Assembly: GCA_033026295.1 (NCBI GenBank)
Contig: JAUPFM010000114.1
Span: 1-64,000 of the forward strand
Direction: 5' to 3'
DNA: 64,000 bases
Source of the DNA: Channa striata
Lineage: Eukaryota > Chordata > Actinopteri > Anabantiformes > Channidae
Positions 35,020 through 46,762 of this stretch are shown one piece after another. Positions within the stretch are counted from its first letter, which is position 1. Every line of letters begins with the position of its first letter. A program made the position numbers and the translations under genes. The notes below the pieces were generated by a model. That model was not told the DNA's origin and did not search any database. It was given only the letters and a program-made list of their open reading frames with translations.

Positions 35020-36365
35020 TTAAAAGTTGTTTGCAGAAGCGAAGTTCAGTGCAGTGGTGTTGAATTCATAATGGCCAACGCCTGGTGGTATGGACCAGGC
35101 AGCCATCTGAGGCTGGTTGGGCACGACAGTCTGGGATGTGCTGGAAGACCAGGGAGTGTAGGCAGCAGATCCAGCAGCACTGCCCATAGGAGGAAAGTAG
35201 ACGTTTGTGTTCTGTTGGGCAGTCTGCCTAAAAGGTGCCGGCATCACAGGGTGGTTGTAATGGGTCTGGAACTGGGTCTGAGTCTGTCCTTGATACTGAA
35301 AAAAACCAACAGTGTATCAAATTAGCATTCAGTTCAGTGATGACCTCAAAATTATAGTGTTGTTTTGCTGTTTCCAAGTCATAACCTGTCTATATATATA
35401 TATATGTGTAAGGGAATGAGGTTGCTACTTACAGGTGGCACATTTGAGGGAAAGTGGTGGTTGTTCATGGTTCCATGGATCGGACCGTCCCTGATGTTGG
35501 AGCGCTCACCCAGCCAGGTGTTGTCTTTCTGTTGCCTCCTCAGCTTCATCCGCCGGTTCTGGAACCAAGTTTTGACCTACGAACACAGAAGATTGCAAAT
35601 GATCAGAAAATGTACATCATGTAATATTATGTGCATGTGATCCAGAAACCTCTATAAAGTCCTTTACCTGTTTGTAAGTCAGTCCAGTCATTCCTGCCAG
35701 ATCCTTCATCTCAGCTGGAGTCAGGTACCTCTGGACATTGAAGCGCTGGACCAGAGCGTCCAGCTGCCTCTCTGAGAAGGCCACACGGACCTTCCCTTTA
35801 GTGGTGCTGACGGCGGTAGTGCTCGACTTCTCGGGGGCAGTTGGGGGATCGTGGACAACGGTGCTGGTGCCGTCCACGGTCTCTGTGAGACCAAGACACC
35901 CTGGCTCCACCCTGAGAGAACCAGAGACACCATTGTTGCCGTCGGGGCTCCCGCTGCCGGTCGTGTCGTCGTGATCTTGGGTCACGCAGGTTTCGGGGTC
36001 AGTCTGGGAGACTCGTTCCTCCGCTACCTCCAGAGCTCCGTGAATCTGAGTGAGAAAGAAAAAAATAATTTAGTAAGCACTTTGCTGAAGTATGAAGCCA
36101 ATTCTCGTCCAACATTAGCTCGTCTCGGACCGTCAGCTTAGCTCCGATCTAGTCTCATACCTGGGGAAACGTGGGCCTCCAAGCCGCTGGTCGCCTGCTG
36201 TGGTGCGGCGTCCGTCGTTGTCCCGGAGTCGAAGAGGTTCAGGTCGACGTTGTCGATCCAGTCGCTCAGGTCCCCGTTGTTCTGCTGGGGTCCGAGTTCG
36301 GACATGAAGCCGTAGAATGAAGAGTTGAAAAAGTCGTCGTTGATCTCAGGCCCTGAGTCCGCCAT
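35020..36365 (-). pseudogene. nanog: Nanog-like copy 3, frameshifted in exon 2
   Basis: Exons 36161-36365, 35668-36045, 35433-35576 and 35020-35295, with all splice sites preserved. The same G run, at 36006-36008, is reduced to three, a 2-nt loss relative to the intact copies. TGA at 35999-36001 then ends the protein at about 83 residues. Everything downstream, including the homeodomain and C-terminus, is open and near identical to the other copies. Intron 1 is only 115 bp because of a deletion; intron 3 is the short form (137 bp) with a (TA)n run. Poly(A) signal at 34770-34775. Confidence 0.85.
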
Positions 36366-36490
36366 GTCTCCTGGAATAAAAGTGTCAAAGCGCTAAAAAC
36401 AGACGAGAAGAGACCAGCTCAGGTACCAGGACGATCCTACAGCGTGTGTGAGTGTCACCAAAGTCCGTGGAGTTCCTTCTCAGCCAGGTG

Positions 36491-36552
36491 TTTTATAGAA
36501 GGACGGTGGAGGTGTGGCGGGGGCACAGGTGGGGGTTTCGGTCTGAGCCAAT
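36491..36552 (-). promoter_or_regulatory. Nanog copy 3 core promoter
   Basis: TATA box at 36491-36498 and inverted CCAAT at 36548-36552. Intact upstream of the frameshifted copy 3, so a transcript is still expected. Confidence 0.72.
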
Positions 36553-37352
36553 CTGCTGCTCCCACTGTTGATGGGGCCGCTGCGGCTGTTTCCGCTCACT
36601 TCAGTTCCTTTCTTGTTTTACCTTTTTCAGGTTTGGAGGCGAAAAAACCTAAAATAAATAACAAAATAATAATATTAATATCCTATGTTAAACGGGACGT
36701 AGTAGAATAATCCGGATCCTGCCGAATTTCCGTCCTACACTCAGTCCCCTTACACGGATAATGAAACCGGCATGAAGTTGCCGGTTTAGTTTCTGTAATG
36801 ACGGTATGATTTGTCCGTGGCCGTAATTAAAACACTGTGATTCGAGAGTGAATAAAATCAGTAAATCATAATCATAAAACGTTATTTTCTGGTTGTTACG
36901 TTGTAAAACACAAACACGGTCGATCAAGGATGAAATGAACTAAATGCAAGTTTGTGCTGCTCTGTGGCCTCGTTTGTTCTGGCAACCTGAGTCATTTAGT
37001 GTCGTTAAAGTCCCCGAGTATGACTTCGATTGATGGGATGTTTAAGTTTTTATTTGACATACATTTCACCATAAAATGGTTATTATTTCGATAAACCCAG
37101 ACACCGTCTGCCCCCAATGGAAACACGAAAACCATAAACGACGAGCCGGTTTTTCGTTCGGTTCTCGCAGGACTGAAGTCTAACATTGTCCCGGGGACAA
37201 TAATTATTGCCTTAGTATCTTGTGAAAAATTAAGTCGAGCACGTAAATATATTTGCGTCTGTTGTGACTTCATATAAATATTTGAAGAGAGCAACTTCTT
37301 GTGTATAAGTGATGCGGATTCCCTCATCCACGTTTTCCTGTGTGCAGCAGAG

Positions 37353-37439
37353 ATGGAGCAGGCAGCTCAGGCAACGTCAAACGGACTCAACAAGACCGGA
37401 CAAAATCCCTGCTCCTTCTGGTCCGTGGAAAATTGCTAA
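37353..37439 (+). other. 28-codon ORF, unit 4
   Basis: Identical 28 codons to unit 1. Units 5 and 6 have lost it by deletion. Confidence 0.25.
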
Positions 37440-38856
37440 AAAAATTATAATCGTGCAGACTGTTCTGTGTGATTTACAAAAAGCTTGTTGGCTGTTAGAT
37501 AAAACCACAAACTATTACAATGCGCCCCAAGTTCTGCAGCCCCCACGTTCCCAGACTAGGCAGGACCCTGTAGCAGCTGGACCTGGTGAAGGTTTTTCTG
37601 TGCACTCTATTTAATCTTCACCCAGTTTCCGTTTAACAAAGGGACATATTCTAAGTATATTTTCAGACTTTTAAGTTTATTAGGCTCAAACTGAGTCAGT
37701 CCACCAATCCTGGCAGTAAATCCTCTTTCATGACGCTAATAATGTTTGTATTCATGACTTACATTTAGACCGTTTTGGATTATTATAAAATTATTATCAT
37801 TTAGTAATATATTATATTTTCAAATTAATATTATTAATTAATATTTACAAACGTGAACTAATAATATATAAATTGTAATTTTCAACCTTTTTTTTTTTTC
37901 AAAATACTTTTTAAAGTCAGGGCCAAAAAACTATCAAATGTTGTTCCTGTGACTAAATGATTTTTCTTTTGAAACAGTTTCTAAAGTTAAAATTAACTAA
38001 GTGATGCAATGCTTTGTCTGTGTTTTTCGTTGACTGTGAAGGATGAATTACTACAGTTTTATAGTGAAGCATGAATACAGGTCGCAGGTTGTGGTGAGAT
38101 CACATGCTTGTCACATGTGTATCTAACATATATATTTAACAAGCTAATTGATTATCATGTTTTGCAGCATTCACATGGTGTCAGTGAGAGTAAGAATAAG
38201 ACAGATGCAGGTAAATTTCAACCTTTGATTACATCTGATTTAATCGGAGCCTACACTGTGACACTGTCGGCTTCAAAAGTTAATTGTGACATGAAAAGAA
38301 AATACATCTTGCTCAAACAGTTTTTCCCCAGATATGTTTTGTTTTAACAAATATCAGTAAATAACAGACGGTCCCTAATATGATGCACCAACAGATGTAA
38401 AGATACCTGCAGGTCGCACTTGACTCTTACATCAGGGTCAAGTTTTACGTTAAGATATTCAGCCATTTGGTCAAAATGTTAATATGTTGGTTGAGTTGAC
38501 GCAGATCAGGTTTTGGAGAAATGCTCACATAGTATTTTTCTTCACGCTAATTAGTTTATTGGCCATTTTTAAAGTAAAGTGTGTTTGATTGGTAGTGGGT
38601 AAAAACTGGTTTAATACTCACTAACCTTGATCCTCAGCATGACTATTGCTAGTTTGATATGAAAATACATTCACCATTGACCTGTGGTAGAGTTTGTTCT
38701 TTCAGAGGTTTGAAGATTGAGACTGTCAAGTCTTTTTTTTTAACCAGAAATGACATTGATCAGTTAAACGTGAACAGACTCCATGAATATTTTCTACAGA
38801 TCTACAAAGAAATATGACTTTAACCAATCTGTGGCAGGGCCACAAATCTAAATTAG
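37440..38856. other. AT-rich block, unit 4, no gene seen
   Basis: AT-rich. A + ORF at 38108-38347 lies in low-complexity sequence and is not shared by the other units. Confidence 0.55.
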
Positions 38857-39216
38857 TTTTTGGGAAACATGCAGATCAACACATTTATTCTTTTAATGAA
38901 CATATAGGGAAGCTGCATGAGGCATTTCACCTGTATAATCAAGGAATTTCTTTGGCCCGGGCTAAAGGACAATGGTTGATGTCGACTTGATGCTCCTTTT
39001 AGTTCTGATGCTAATTTGCTGCACGTCTCTTTGTCCTCACCCACCACATCAACCACCTTCTGCAGGCCCCGGCTCATACAAGAAGAGGGGGGCACACCCT
39101 GTCCACATCCGTAGAAATGTTAATTAGACTCCGTGTTCAGACATTAATTCACCTCCAACTTCGTCATTGTCAAATCAATAAGGAGGGAAACACAAAGCGG
39201 ATGGTAACGTGCAGGT
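38857..39216 (-). pseudogene. Exon-like segment, inverted copy I, unit 4
   Basis: Open as in unit 1, with I for V in SLIIQ. Confidence 0.48.
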
Positions 39217-40213
39217 TAATCTAATTTGTCTTTGTTAAAGGGGGTCGGGTGTTGTAGAGTTTGTTGTGGTGATGTAGGGGGAAACCTAAACCTGTTCGGC
39301 ACAAAGACCTCCACCGTCTGCTTACCGACCTGCACAACATACACCCTCCATCTATGGGGATATTCTGCTTTCCTCACCTCCAGATGCTGTAAATGGCTGA
39401 AGGCGTATGCTGCTAAAAACAAGCCCAAACATATTCATAATTGTTGACTGGTAAAAATATTGTTATTTGCATGATTGCAACATTTCTGTAACTCTGCAAT
39501 GTAGCTCAGAAATGTACATGAAATCTTTGTATTTGAGTTTTATTTTAATTGTCCTAAATAAAGTAACCCTCTTTACATTTTACATTACAAAAAGTCCAAT
39601 ATCTTGTTTCAGTATTTTGCAAAAACAATAACTCATTATCAAAGGTCTGCTAGTTCATCCCTGTTTAAATAAAAATACTCAACTATATCATCGGCTCTTC
39701 TGTCTTTTATTAGTTATCACTCTTTGTTGAATAAATGTAAAACTACATTGTAACTTTAAACCTTTAAATTGACAAAGAGTGAACACAGAGGTCAGTATAC
39801 TGATTCCTGTTTTACTCTGTGTAAGACTCTCGGGTCCAGCTGCTGCAGGGTCCTTCTTGGTTTGCTGGTGTGGGGGCTGCTGTCTCAGCGGCCACTAGAA
39901 TTTGTGATGGATGTTTCTACTACTTCTCTGCTTTTTAAGGTTCTATATGCACCTACAAAGCTGTTTTTCACTTTGGTACAAAAGATTAAAAATAGTTATA
40001 TTATAAAAAATATATGTAGAGATATATAAAGAACAAAGTCAACTCGTCACTGAGCACATACAAGTTACAGTGAAGTTTGACTTTTGCATGTGGCCCATCC
40101 CTCGGCCGGGAGCGGTTGGCTGCCGCTGCTTGCGGCTCGGGGACGCGCCTGGTGGAGGGACTGCGGATTTAGTGAAACTGGGATCCCGCATCATACTTGT
40201 TGTCGTCAAATTC
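39217..40213. other. Conserved noncoding block, unit 4
   Basis: As in unit 3, with the CpG-rich patch beside tRNA-Gly at about 40100-40180. Confidence 0.45.
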
Positions 40214-40285
40214 TGCGATGGCCGGGAATCGAACCCGGGTCAACTGCTTGGAAGGCAGCTATGCTCACCACTATACCACCATCGC
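40214..40285 (-). tRNA. tRNA-Gly(TCC), unit 4, complete
   Basis: Identical tRNA body to the unit 3 gene. The run just downstream is TTT, one T shorter than in unit 3, which may weaken termination. Confidence 0.94.
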
Positions 40286-40476
40286 TTTTTCCCAAGCAAA
40301 ATATACAAATTTATGGACACCAATCTGCAATATATAATGATATGTTTATGTTGCAGTGTCATAAATAAGTAGGCACATTAAATGGTCAGATAAATGCAGC
40401 AAGATTTTAAGTACAGTGGTGTCCTAGAGTGGAAAATGGAAACATGAAGGTAATGGACAAGTAAATCCAAATTGTT

Positions 40477-40530
40477 AACAATTCCACTCAGTCTACTTGT
40501 CCTTTAAACACTTACTCAACAACAACACAT
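40477..40530 (+). mobile_element. Residual LINE tail, unit 4
   Basis: Same junction as unit 3, so both short modules derive from one deletion or were copied from one another. Confidence 0.75.
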
Positions 40531-41157
40531 CGTATTTACATTCCAAATCAACTTTCTCGGGTGATGGCGGGAGTTTACATGCAGCTGAGAAGCCTGGTTA
40601 CTGTAAATCAATGTAAACATGCAGCAGCAAAGTCATGAGGTTTCTTCTTCAGCTATTTTGGGAACATGGTTCATCAATTTTAACTGCTGAGTGACAGAAA
40701 ATGCTGCTTGAAAATAAACTATTTTAATTAAACAATCTCCTGTCATTTTTTTCTAAATAGTTTTTTTAAGATTAAGGCATAGAAATGGTGAGGACATATC
40801 AAACAGTGTGTGATGGCTGTAGGATGCTGCTAAAACAAACCCAATCACAACACTAGCAGTATCAGGCCCTTGAAACAGTGTAAACACATATAGCACATGC
40901 AGCTCACTATATGTGTCTATGATAACGAGAATATCCACTCGTGAGCAAGTGTGTTGGAAGCTGTAATTTAATATTTGTAATACATATATTGCAATTGGCA
41001 CAAAATGGGCAAATTCCTGAGCTGTTGGTTTGGGGGTGAGCGTGTCTCTGTGTCTGTGGAGATTAGGCCCCGTGGCATAGGGGCCCACAGATAGACAGAT
41101 GCTGCTTTACACCTCTACGAGGCACTTTGTGTCAGACTGATTTGTTATTGGCTTTAG
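40531..41157. other. Noncoding stretch, unit 4
   Basis: As in unit 3 but with the cataggggccca tract retained. No gene supported. Confidence 0.5.
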
Positions 41158-41252
41158 AAAGACTTTGATTTAAAATGAGACGCCACGGCACCAAAATGAC
41201 CCCCGACCCACCGAGCCTGTCCCTGGAATCACAGCAGCCTGTTGTTTTGTAA
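41158..41252 (+). other. Terminal-exon-like ORF, unit 4 (frameshifted)
   Basis: One A is missing in the tttaaaatgag tract, so the frame ends at TGA after six codons. This argues against function, at least in this unit. Confidence 0.3.
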
Positions 41253-41865
41253 ATATACTGTTGAATAAAGCCAGTTATGAAGCTGTGACATGTATACCTG
41301 CAGATCTAAGCCCCACACACAGCACAATGTGGTAGAAGTGTGTCAGCTCAGGGCTCCAGAGTGGAAGTATATGAAGTACTGGTTCAAATTTTTAGTCACG
41401 TAAAGGTTTTGAGCAGGAAATGTCGCTAATTTAAAAAAGATAGAGTACAACACTATAAAAAAACAATACATTTTAATCAATAATTGCTATAATAATTAAT
41501 TGTGCGAAATATGTACAAGAAAGATCAAAGGTCACTGTGTGTAAAGGTGTTAACGATTTACATGCTAACAGGTGGTTGGCCCATAATTATACATTGGCAT
41601 TTTTTATTGTTATAACATTCAATTTAAAACAATCATATCACCATGATCAGCCACCAAAGGATCATAAACGCTGCTAAATGAGCCGGAGCTGCTTGCACCG
41701 CGCCCTCCTCTCCGTTAGCGGGCGCTGTTTGTTTCCGGCAGCTGCTGCTCAGGCCGGTTCTGTCGGCGGGCTCACACTTGGTTGGTTTGGTTATGAGAAA
41801 TAATTAATAAACTGGCGCCAAACCACCAACTGACGTTCATTCAACTCGCCCCACTGTGTTTTATC

Positions 41866-42512
41866 CAGCGGTGGCTGAAGTCCCCAAAAACTGGACTTAA
41901 GTCAAAGTCAGTAAGTACATAATTTATATTTTACTTAATGCATTAAAGTCAAAGTACTCAACCAGCAGTGCTGCTTTATGATTTTATTTTTCAGCATTTA
42001 CTCATTAATCGTAATAGACACAAATGATGAGTTCAAGCTGTTTTTTGATCTGATGCTTTTTCAGTTTTATTTCTAAACGGCTCGTGTTGCAGCATCACAC
42101 ACTGACAGTTACAGTCTAAGAATTTAACAGGATAAATTTTGACAGTAAATGTATTTGCTTCTCTTGTATCATTATTTTATTATTTGCACCTGGTTTAATC
42201 CAAGCAAACACAGCGGACTGTGGCGCGTAACGTCACTGCGCAGTAGCTGTTTCCTTCAGAAAATAGAACAACAACAAAAAAAATGTCTGATTCGGTCAAT
42301 CAGTCATATTCATGTGTGAATCAGCAGGGACCAGCTGTGTCCCAGTTCTCGGAGAAGTAGAACCAAGAACTCGCGTAGCTCCGCTTCACATCTCGTCCGT
42401 TTGTGGCACCGAGAAAAGGAGGCAACGTGGAATTCAAGTTAAGGAAACGTTTGTACGTACTTCAGTAAAGTAGAGATATGTGAAAAATGTACTTAAGTAC
42501 CTTCCACCACTG
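41866..42512. mobile_element. hAT-type MITE, unit 4
   Basis: Same site, with the shorter left end; duplication at 41858-41865 and 42513-42520. Confidence 0.85.
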
Positions 42513-42829
42513 GTTTTATCATAAACTACAGATTTTATCATGAACTGCTCTCAGCTAATAACTTGATTGTGTTGCACGTTGTAATTTGTACAGATTTATA
42601 TCTACTGTCCTTTTCAATCCAAAATTAATTGTGGCAGCAGCAAAAACCAAGTGTTTGCCTGGTTTGAAGCATTTGACACTGTGAAAAACTTGTGTGGGCA
42701 GATTCATATATATTGCAGATATATGGCTTGATATAAATGATGATTAAGTAATGTGATTAGACAGAATATTGGTGCTCTTATTTATTTTTTTTATAATTGT
42801 TATTCTGATGACTCGATTTTCTGTGTCAG

Positions 42830-43636
42830 GTGCCATTTTGACTGCAGCTCCACCACCTGATGAGCAGGACCCAGACGATGAGGAGATGGCACAGACAATG
42901 ACAATCTTTATTAATTTGATGTGTTTTTAGATTTTTGATGTTATGGCACTTCATATGCCCCCTGAGAAGCTCTTTCAACAATTGGTGAGTCATTTTTACA
43001 TTAGGGTATTTTTCAATTTCTCTGTTTTGATTTTTAAGTCTGTACAATGTGTGTTTGTGCACTGGGTTGGGTGTTACTACTTGTGAGCTTTTAACTTTAT
43101 TAATTACTGGAGTCTGCTATGTTCTCATATGCATCAGATGCCCTTCACCCAAGCCTGCCTTGCCAGTGAAAACCCTTATCACATCACAAAACATACACAA
43201 CAGAGCATATGGTGTTAGTCACATTTTATGAGGGGTTATTTTTAAGTATTACACCATTCAATGCAGAGTATTTGTGAATAAATATAGTTTTAATAATACA
43301 TTATTTCTGTTGCTCAGCCCGAAGTCAGCAAGTACTGTGCAGAGTTGATGTCTTTGTTGTTGGGATACCGATCATCCTTGAACCAGGCCAAGGCTGGCCA
43401 CGTCACCAAGGCCTTTTATGCTCTAGAAACTTTATGGAGAACCTAGGTAAGTCAAATAAAGGGATATTGTGCAACATGTACAGACACAGACATCTCAGGC
43501 ATTAATTTTAAAACCCATTCTTTCTAGCGACAAAACAGAATGACCCACTTTATCTCCCGGTTTCCCCCCCATGATCAGGATCTGATATTGAGTCCTACCT
43601 GCCAAACCTGATGGACACATTGACGCCCTACAAGCA
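42830..43636 (+). pseudogene. ipo4: Importin-4 pseudogene fragment, unit 4
   Basis: Exon four reads RSSLNQAKAGHVTKAFYALE, then loses one A before the TTTATGGAGAACC tract, shifting the frame. It does not carry the TAG of units 2 and 3. The last exon has PNLMDTL. Confidence 0.85.
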
Positions 43637-43948
43637 TGTTATGGAATCTCCACTTTTGCCTCATTAGAGGCGTTATACTATCTCCATTTTTTTTTGATAA
43701 CCTGTTTGATGGTCTTTATCAAATAATGGCATAAAGTAGCAACTGTTTCCTTTAATGCTGCACAAAATGTAAAAAAAAATGCACAGTGTTGTTTTATGAG
43801 TGACAAAGTTAATCTGGCCCTTGTGTTTTTGGCATTAATGATTCAGTTTTGCAGGGTGCTTTGCTTCTGCACCCTGGTCAACAAGCTGTAGGTAGCTGTA
43901 AGCGTTTGGAGTTTAGGAAAGCACACAACAAACTCTACAAGAACTTTA

Positions 43949-44300
43949 ACTGACCCCCTTTTCACATAGATCAGTTGGGTTCGTCTGCACGTTACCACCC
44001 ACATGGTCGGTTGTGTTTTCCCTCCTTGCCTCTATTGACTTGAAAATGAAGTTAGATGTGCATTAATGTGACGGTGACTCCAAATGACTCATTAGCAATT
44101 CTTCAGTTGTCTGGCTGGACAGGGCGTGTTCTTCGGCTCCTGTACGACCAAGACCTACAGAAGGTGGTTGATGTTGTGAGTGAGGATAAAGAGATGCCAG
44201 TAAATTAGCATTAGTATGCACAAAGAGGATTACAGCAGTTTTCGACTCCAACGCTTGACCTTTGGGTCGGGGAAAATAAACTCTTTGATCGTCCAGGTGG
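43949..44300 (+). pseudogene. Exon-like segment, direct copy A, unit 4
   Basis: Same segment. The right end changes at gtccaggtggacgatctg, shortly before the unit-4-specific insertion. Confidence 0.48.
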
Positions 44301-44364
44301 ACGATCTGTAATTATGAGTTAATTACAGAAGAAATGTTTCAGCATTTTAATTGCTGGAATGAGA

Positions 44365-45118
44365 TTGTGGTTTCCGTCTACATGCAGTAATAGGTCGCTG
44401 TTTGCAAAATTGTTAGATTTCTCTTCAAATTTGTCCCCCGATTGAGTCACATCACTTCCTCTAGAGTTTCCTTTTTGCCCAACTTGTAGATTTGCTTTTA
44501 CTGGATTGGTTGGAAGTTGTGGGGTTTTTTTTTCTTGGCTTTAAATGCTCTGTTTCAATTTCTCTCTGCTACTTTACATTCGTCTTCCCATGTAACTTTT
44601 CCAAACACCCCTCGACACTTTCGTGATGATAATTTTTCACAAAACCGAGTTGTGGTCACTTCCTCTTCTTGGTGCACTTTCCAATTACATGTTGGTACAA
44701 TAATGTTTGAGACTAGCGTGAGATCAAGCACAGATTGTTTTTGTCTTTCCTTGTGTTATGTTCATCATTTCCATATTGTAGGTTCTTTTAATCTAATGGC
44801 TCTTATTGCAGTATTGTAGAAGTGTTCAGTTCAATTCTTTATCTAACTTGTGAGCTTGTCTCTGTAAAAACAGAGAATTAGGACAGCAGAACACAACCAT
44901 GTGTATCACTGTGCTACACTACAACGCATCACTGCAATGATACACAATGTGTAATTACAGTGTGTTTTATTGTTGTGACCAAGAAATGTGCATTATATTT
45001 TCCCACTGTCACATAGTACGTACATATTCCTCTTTATTCTTAATGTTTTGATATCTTGTTTGCACAGTTAATACTGTTGTTTTTCTTGATCTTGTTTAAA
45101 GTTAAACTAAAGTGTACA
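44365..45118. other. Unit-4-specific insertion, about 750 bp
   Basis: Other units run directly from the aatgaaacgagtacc stretch to tgtgtaggttcc. Unit 4 has about 750 bp in between, with no homology to the rest of the window that I can see. It holds a 100-codon + strand ORF (44517-44819) with no recognisable domain. Terminal repeats and a target duplication are not evident. Confidence 0.6.
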
Positions 45119-45146
45119 TTGTTCTGTGTAGGTTCCTATAACTGCT

Positions 45147-45335
45147 GAATCACAAGAATTTCCCCACTGTGGGATAAATACAGTCATATCTTGTGCATTG
45201 TATAGTCTGATGGCTGTGGGGAGGAATGACTGACGTTAGCGCTCCTTCCTGCACTAGGGCTGTAATAGTCTTGTGCTGAAGGAGCCGCTCAGAGCCTCCA
45301 CAGTGTGGCACAGGGGTGTATCCATGACGGATAAT
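45147..45335 (-). mobile_element. Antisense LINE C-terminal fragment, unit 4
   Basis: Same fragment. Here it lies directly beside the unit-4-specific insertion. Confidence 0.68.
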
Positions 45336-45388
45336 CCACCTTCTGTATATCAAATAGTTTATTTCCCTCACAACTCGACAACAAGTTT

Positions 45389-45662
45389 TACTGACCCCCT
45401 ATTCACAAACATACATTAGATTATCTCACACATTACCATCCATGTGGCTGTTTGTGTTTTCCCTCCTTGTCTCTATTGACTTGATAATGACCAAGTTAGA
45501 GGTGACCTGATGTAGGACGTGAGTTTAATGGACTCTTTAGCATTTCTACAGATCTCTAGACAGGGCTCGTTCTTCTGCTCTTTTATGAGCCAAGACGTAC
45601 AGAAGGTGCTTGATGCTGTGGCTGAGGATACAAGAATATGCATTAAATCACCATTAGTATCG
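45389..45662 (+). pseudogene. Exon-like segment, direct copy B, unit 4
   Basis: As unit 3, with accatt for gcatt near the end. Confidence 0.48.
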
Positions 45663-46762
45663 TCGTGTGTGTATATATAGTAAGTAAGACTAACACAGAC
45701 TGGCTTTTGATGACCATACCTTGCTTTAAACATACCACCATTGTGATTTTTTAGGTTGAAATAAATAAATGAAACAGCCCAATAACCCATACTAAAAACT
45801 AAACACTAAAAAGACCATAAAGTATATTTTATAACAGTGCTTAGTGGAGTTGTAGTGGATTACAAAATTGTATAGGTGTACCTGGGAAGTGGCTTCCGAA
45901 TTTCAAACTGTAGCTTTCGTTTTGACAACTTATATCTCAAAGTTAGTTTGATCTAAGTGAGAGGTTAGAAAAATGCACATTTTTTTTGCAGTTAAAGCTC
46001 CACTCTTTTACTTTGAATAACCCATAATCATCTATAAAACAGGCTACCTGCAGATATTTCTATTTCTTTTGGTACATCAGCGGCGACAATCTGCTATTAA
46101 ATTATATAAAAAATCTGCAAATAATTCAGCAATTTTCTAAGATAAAGACTTTCCTTTATTTAAAATAGCCCTTTTAAATTGCCCTGATAATTAAATATAA
46201 ATGTATAGAGTCAGATTGCAGATAATATGTAATTAGTCACATACACACATTTAATCCTTATGCTTCTATTGGCTGCTGTTCATAAAGTTGTTTTATCATT
46301 AATTTTTATCATTAATTTAATCATTCATCAGCAGTTTTTGATAATTAATCTCATCAAAATTGCTAAATTAGATCTGGTAGTTTTTTTCAGTGTATAGGTA
46401 AGGGTTTTTATCTAACACTTTTATTTCTGCTTTTATTAGCTGCAGCAGCAGCCCTCATATAAATTGAGGAAATACTAGGAGAATATAGACATGTAATGTA
46501 ATTATATTGGGGTCACAGCCAAGTCAAATTAAGACAAAATTTTATTGACATAGTAAACCTGTATTTACAAGAAATAAATATAAATGTACATCATACCAAG
46601 AATACAAGAGATGCCTCCAACTTAGATCCACCTAGTATCAAGTGCAAACTAGACACAAACATCCTTGTTGCAATCTACAGTCTCCAGTCCTCACTAGCAT
46701 TATTCACAATGCCTGTGTTAAAGTTGCAGCTGTTGACAGGTTGGCTCCTGAAGCTTGGATCA
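45663..46762. other. Nanog 3' flank and 3' UTR, unit 4
   Basis: The part 45960-46400 differs from units 1-3 and resembles unit 5. 3' UTR from about 46540. An aagtgc at 46640-46645 (GCACTT on the transcript) is of interest as a miR-430-type seed match. Confidence 0.45.

Larger units (their letters stand above)
25968..36779. repeat. Tandem array unit 3 (10.8 kb, short module)
   Basis: The shortest unit. The tRNA-Lys, tRNA-Leu and L2 block is absent and an intact tRNA-Gly stands in its place. The nanog copy has the short intron 3 and a 2-nt deletion in exon 2. Confidence 0.93.
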
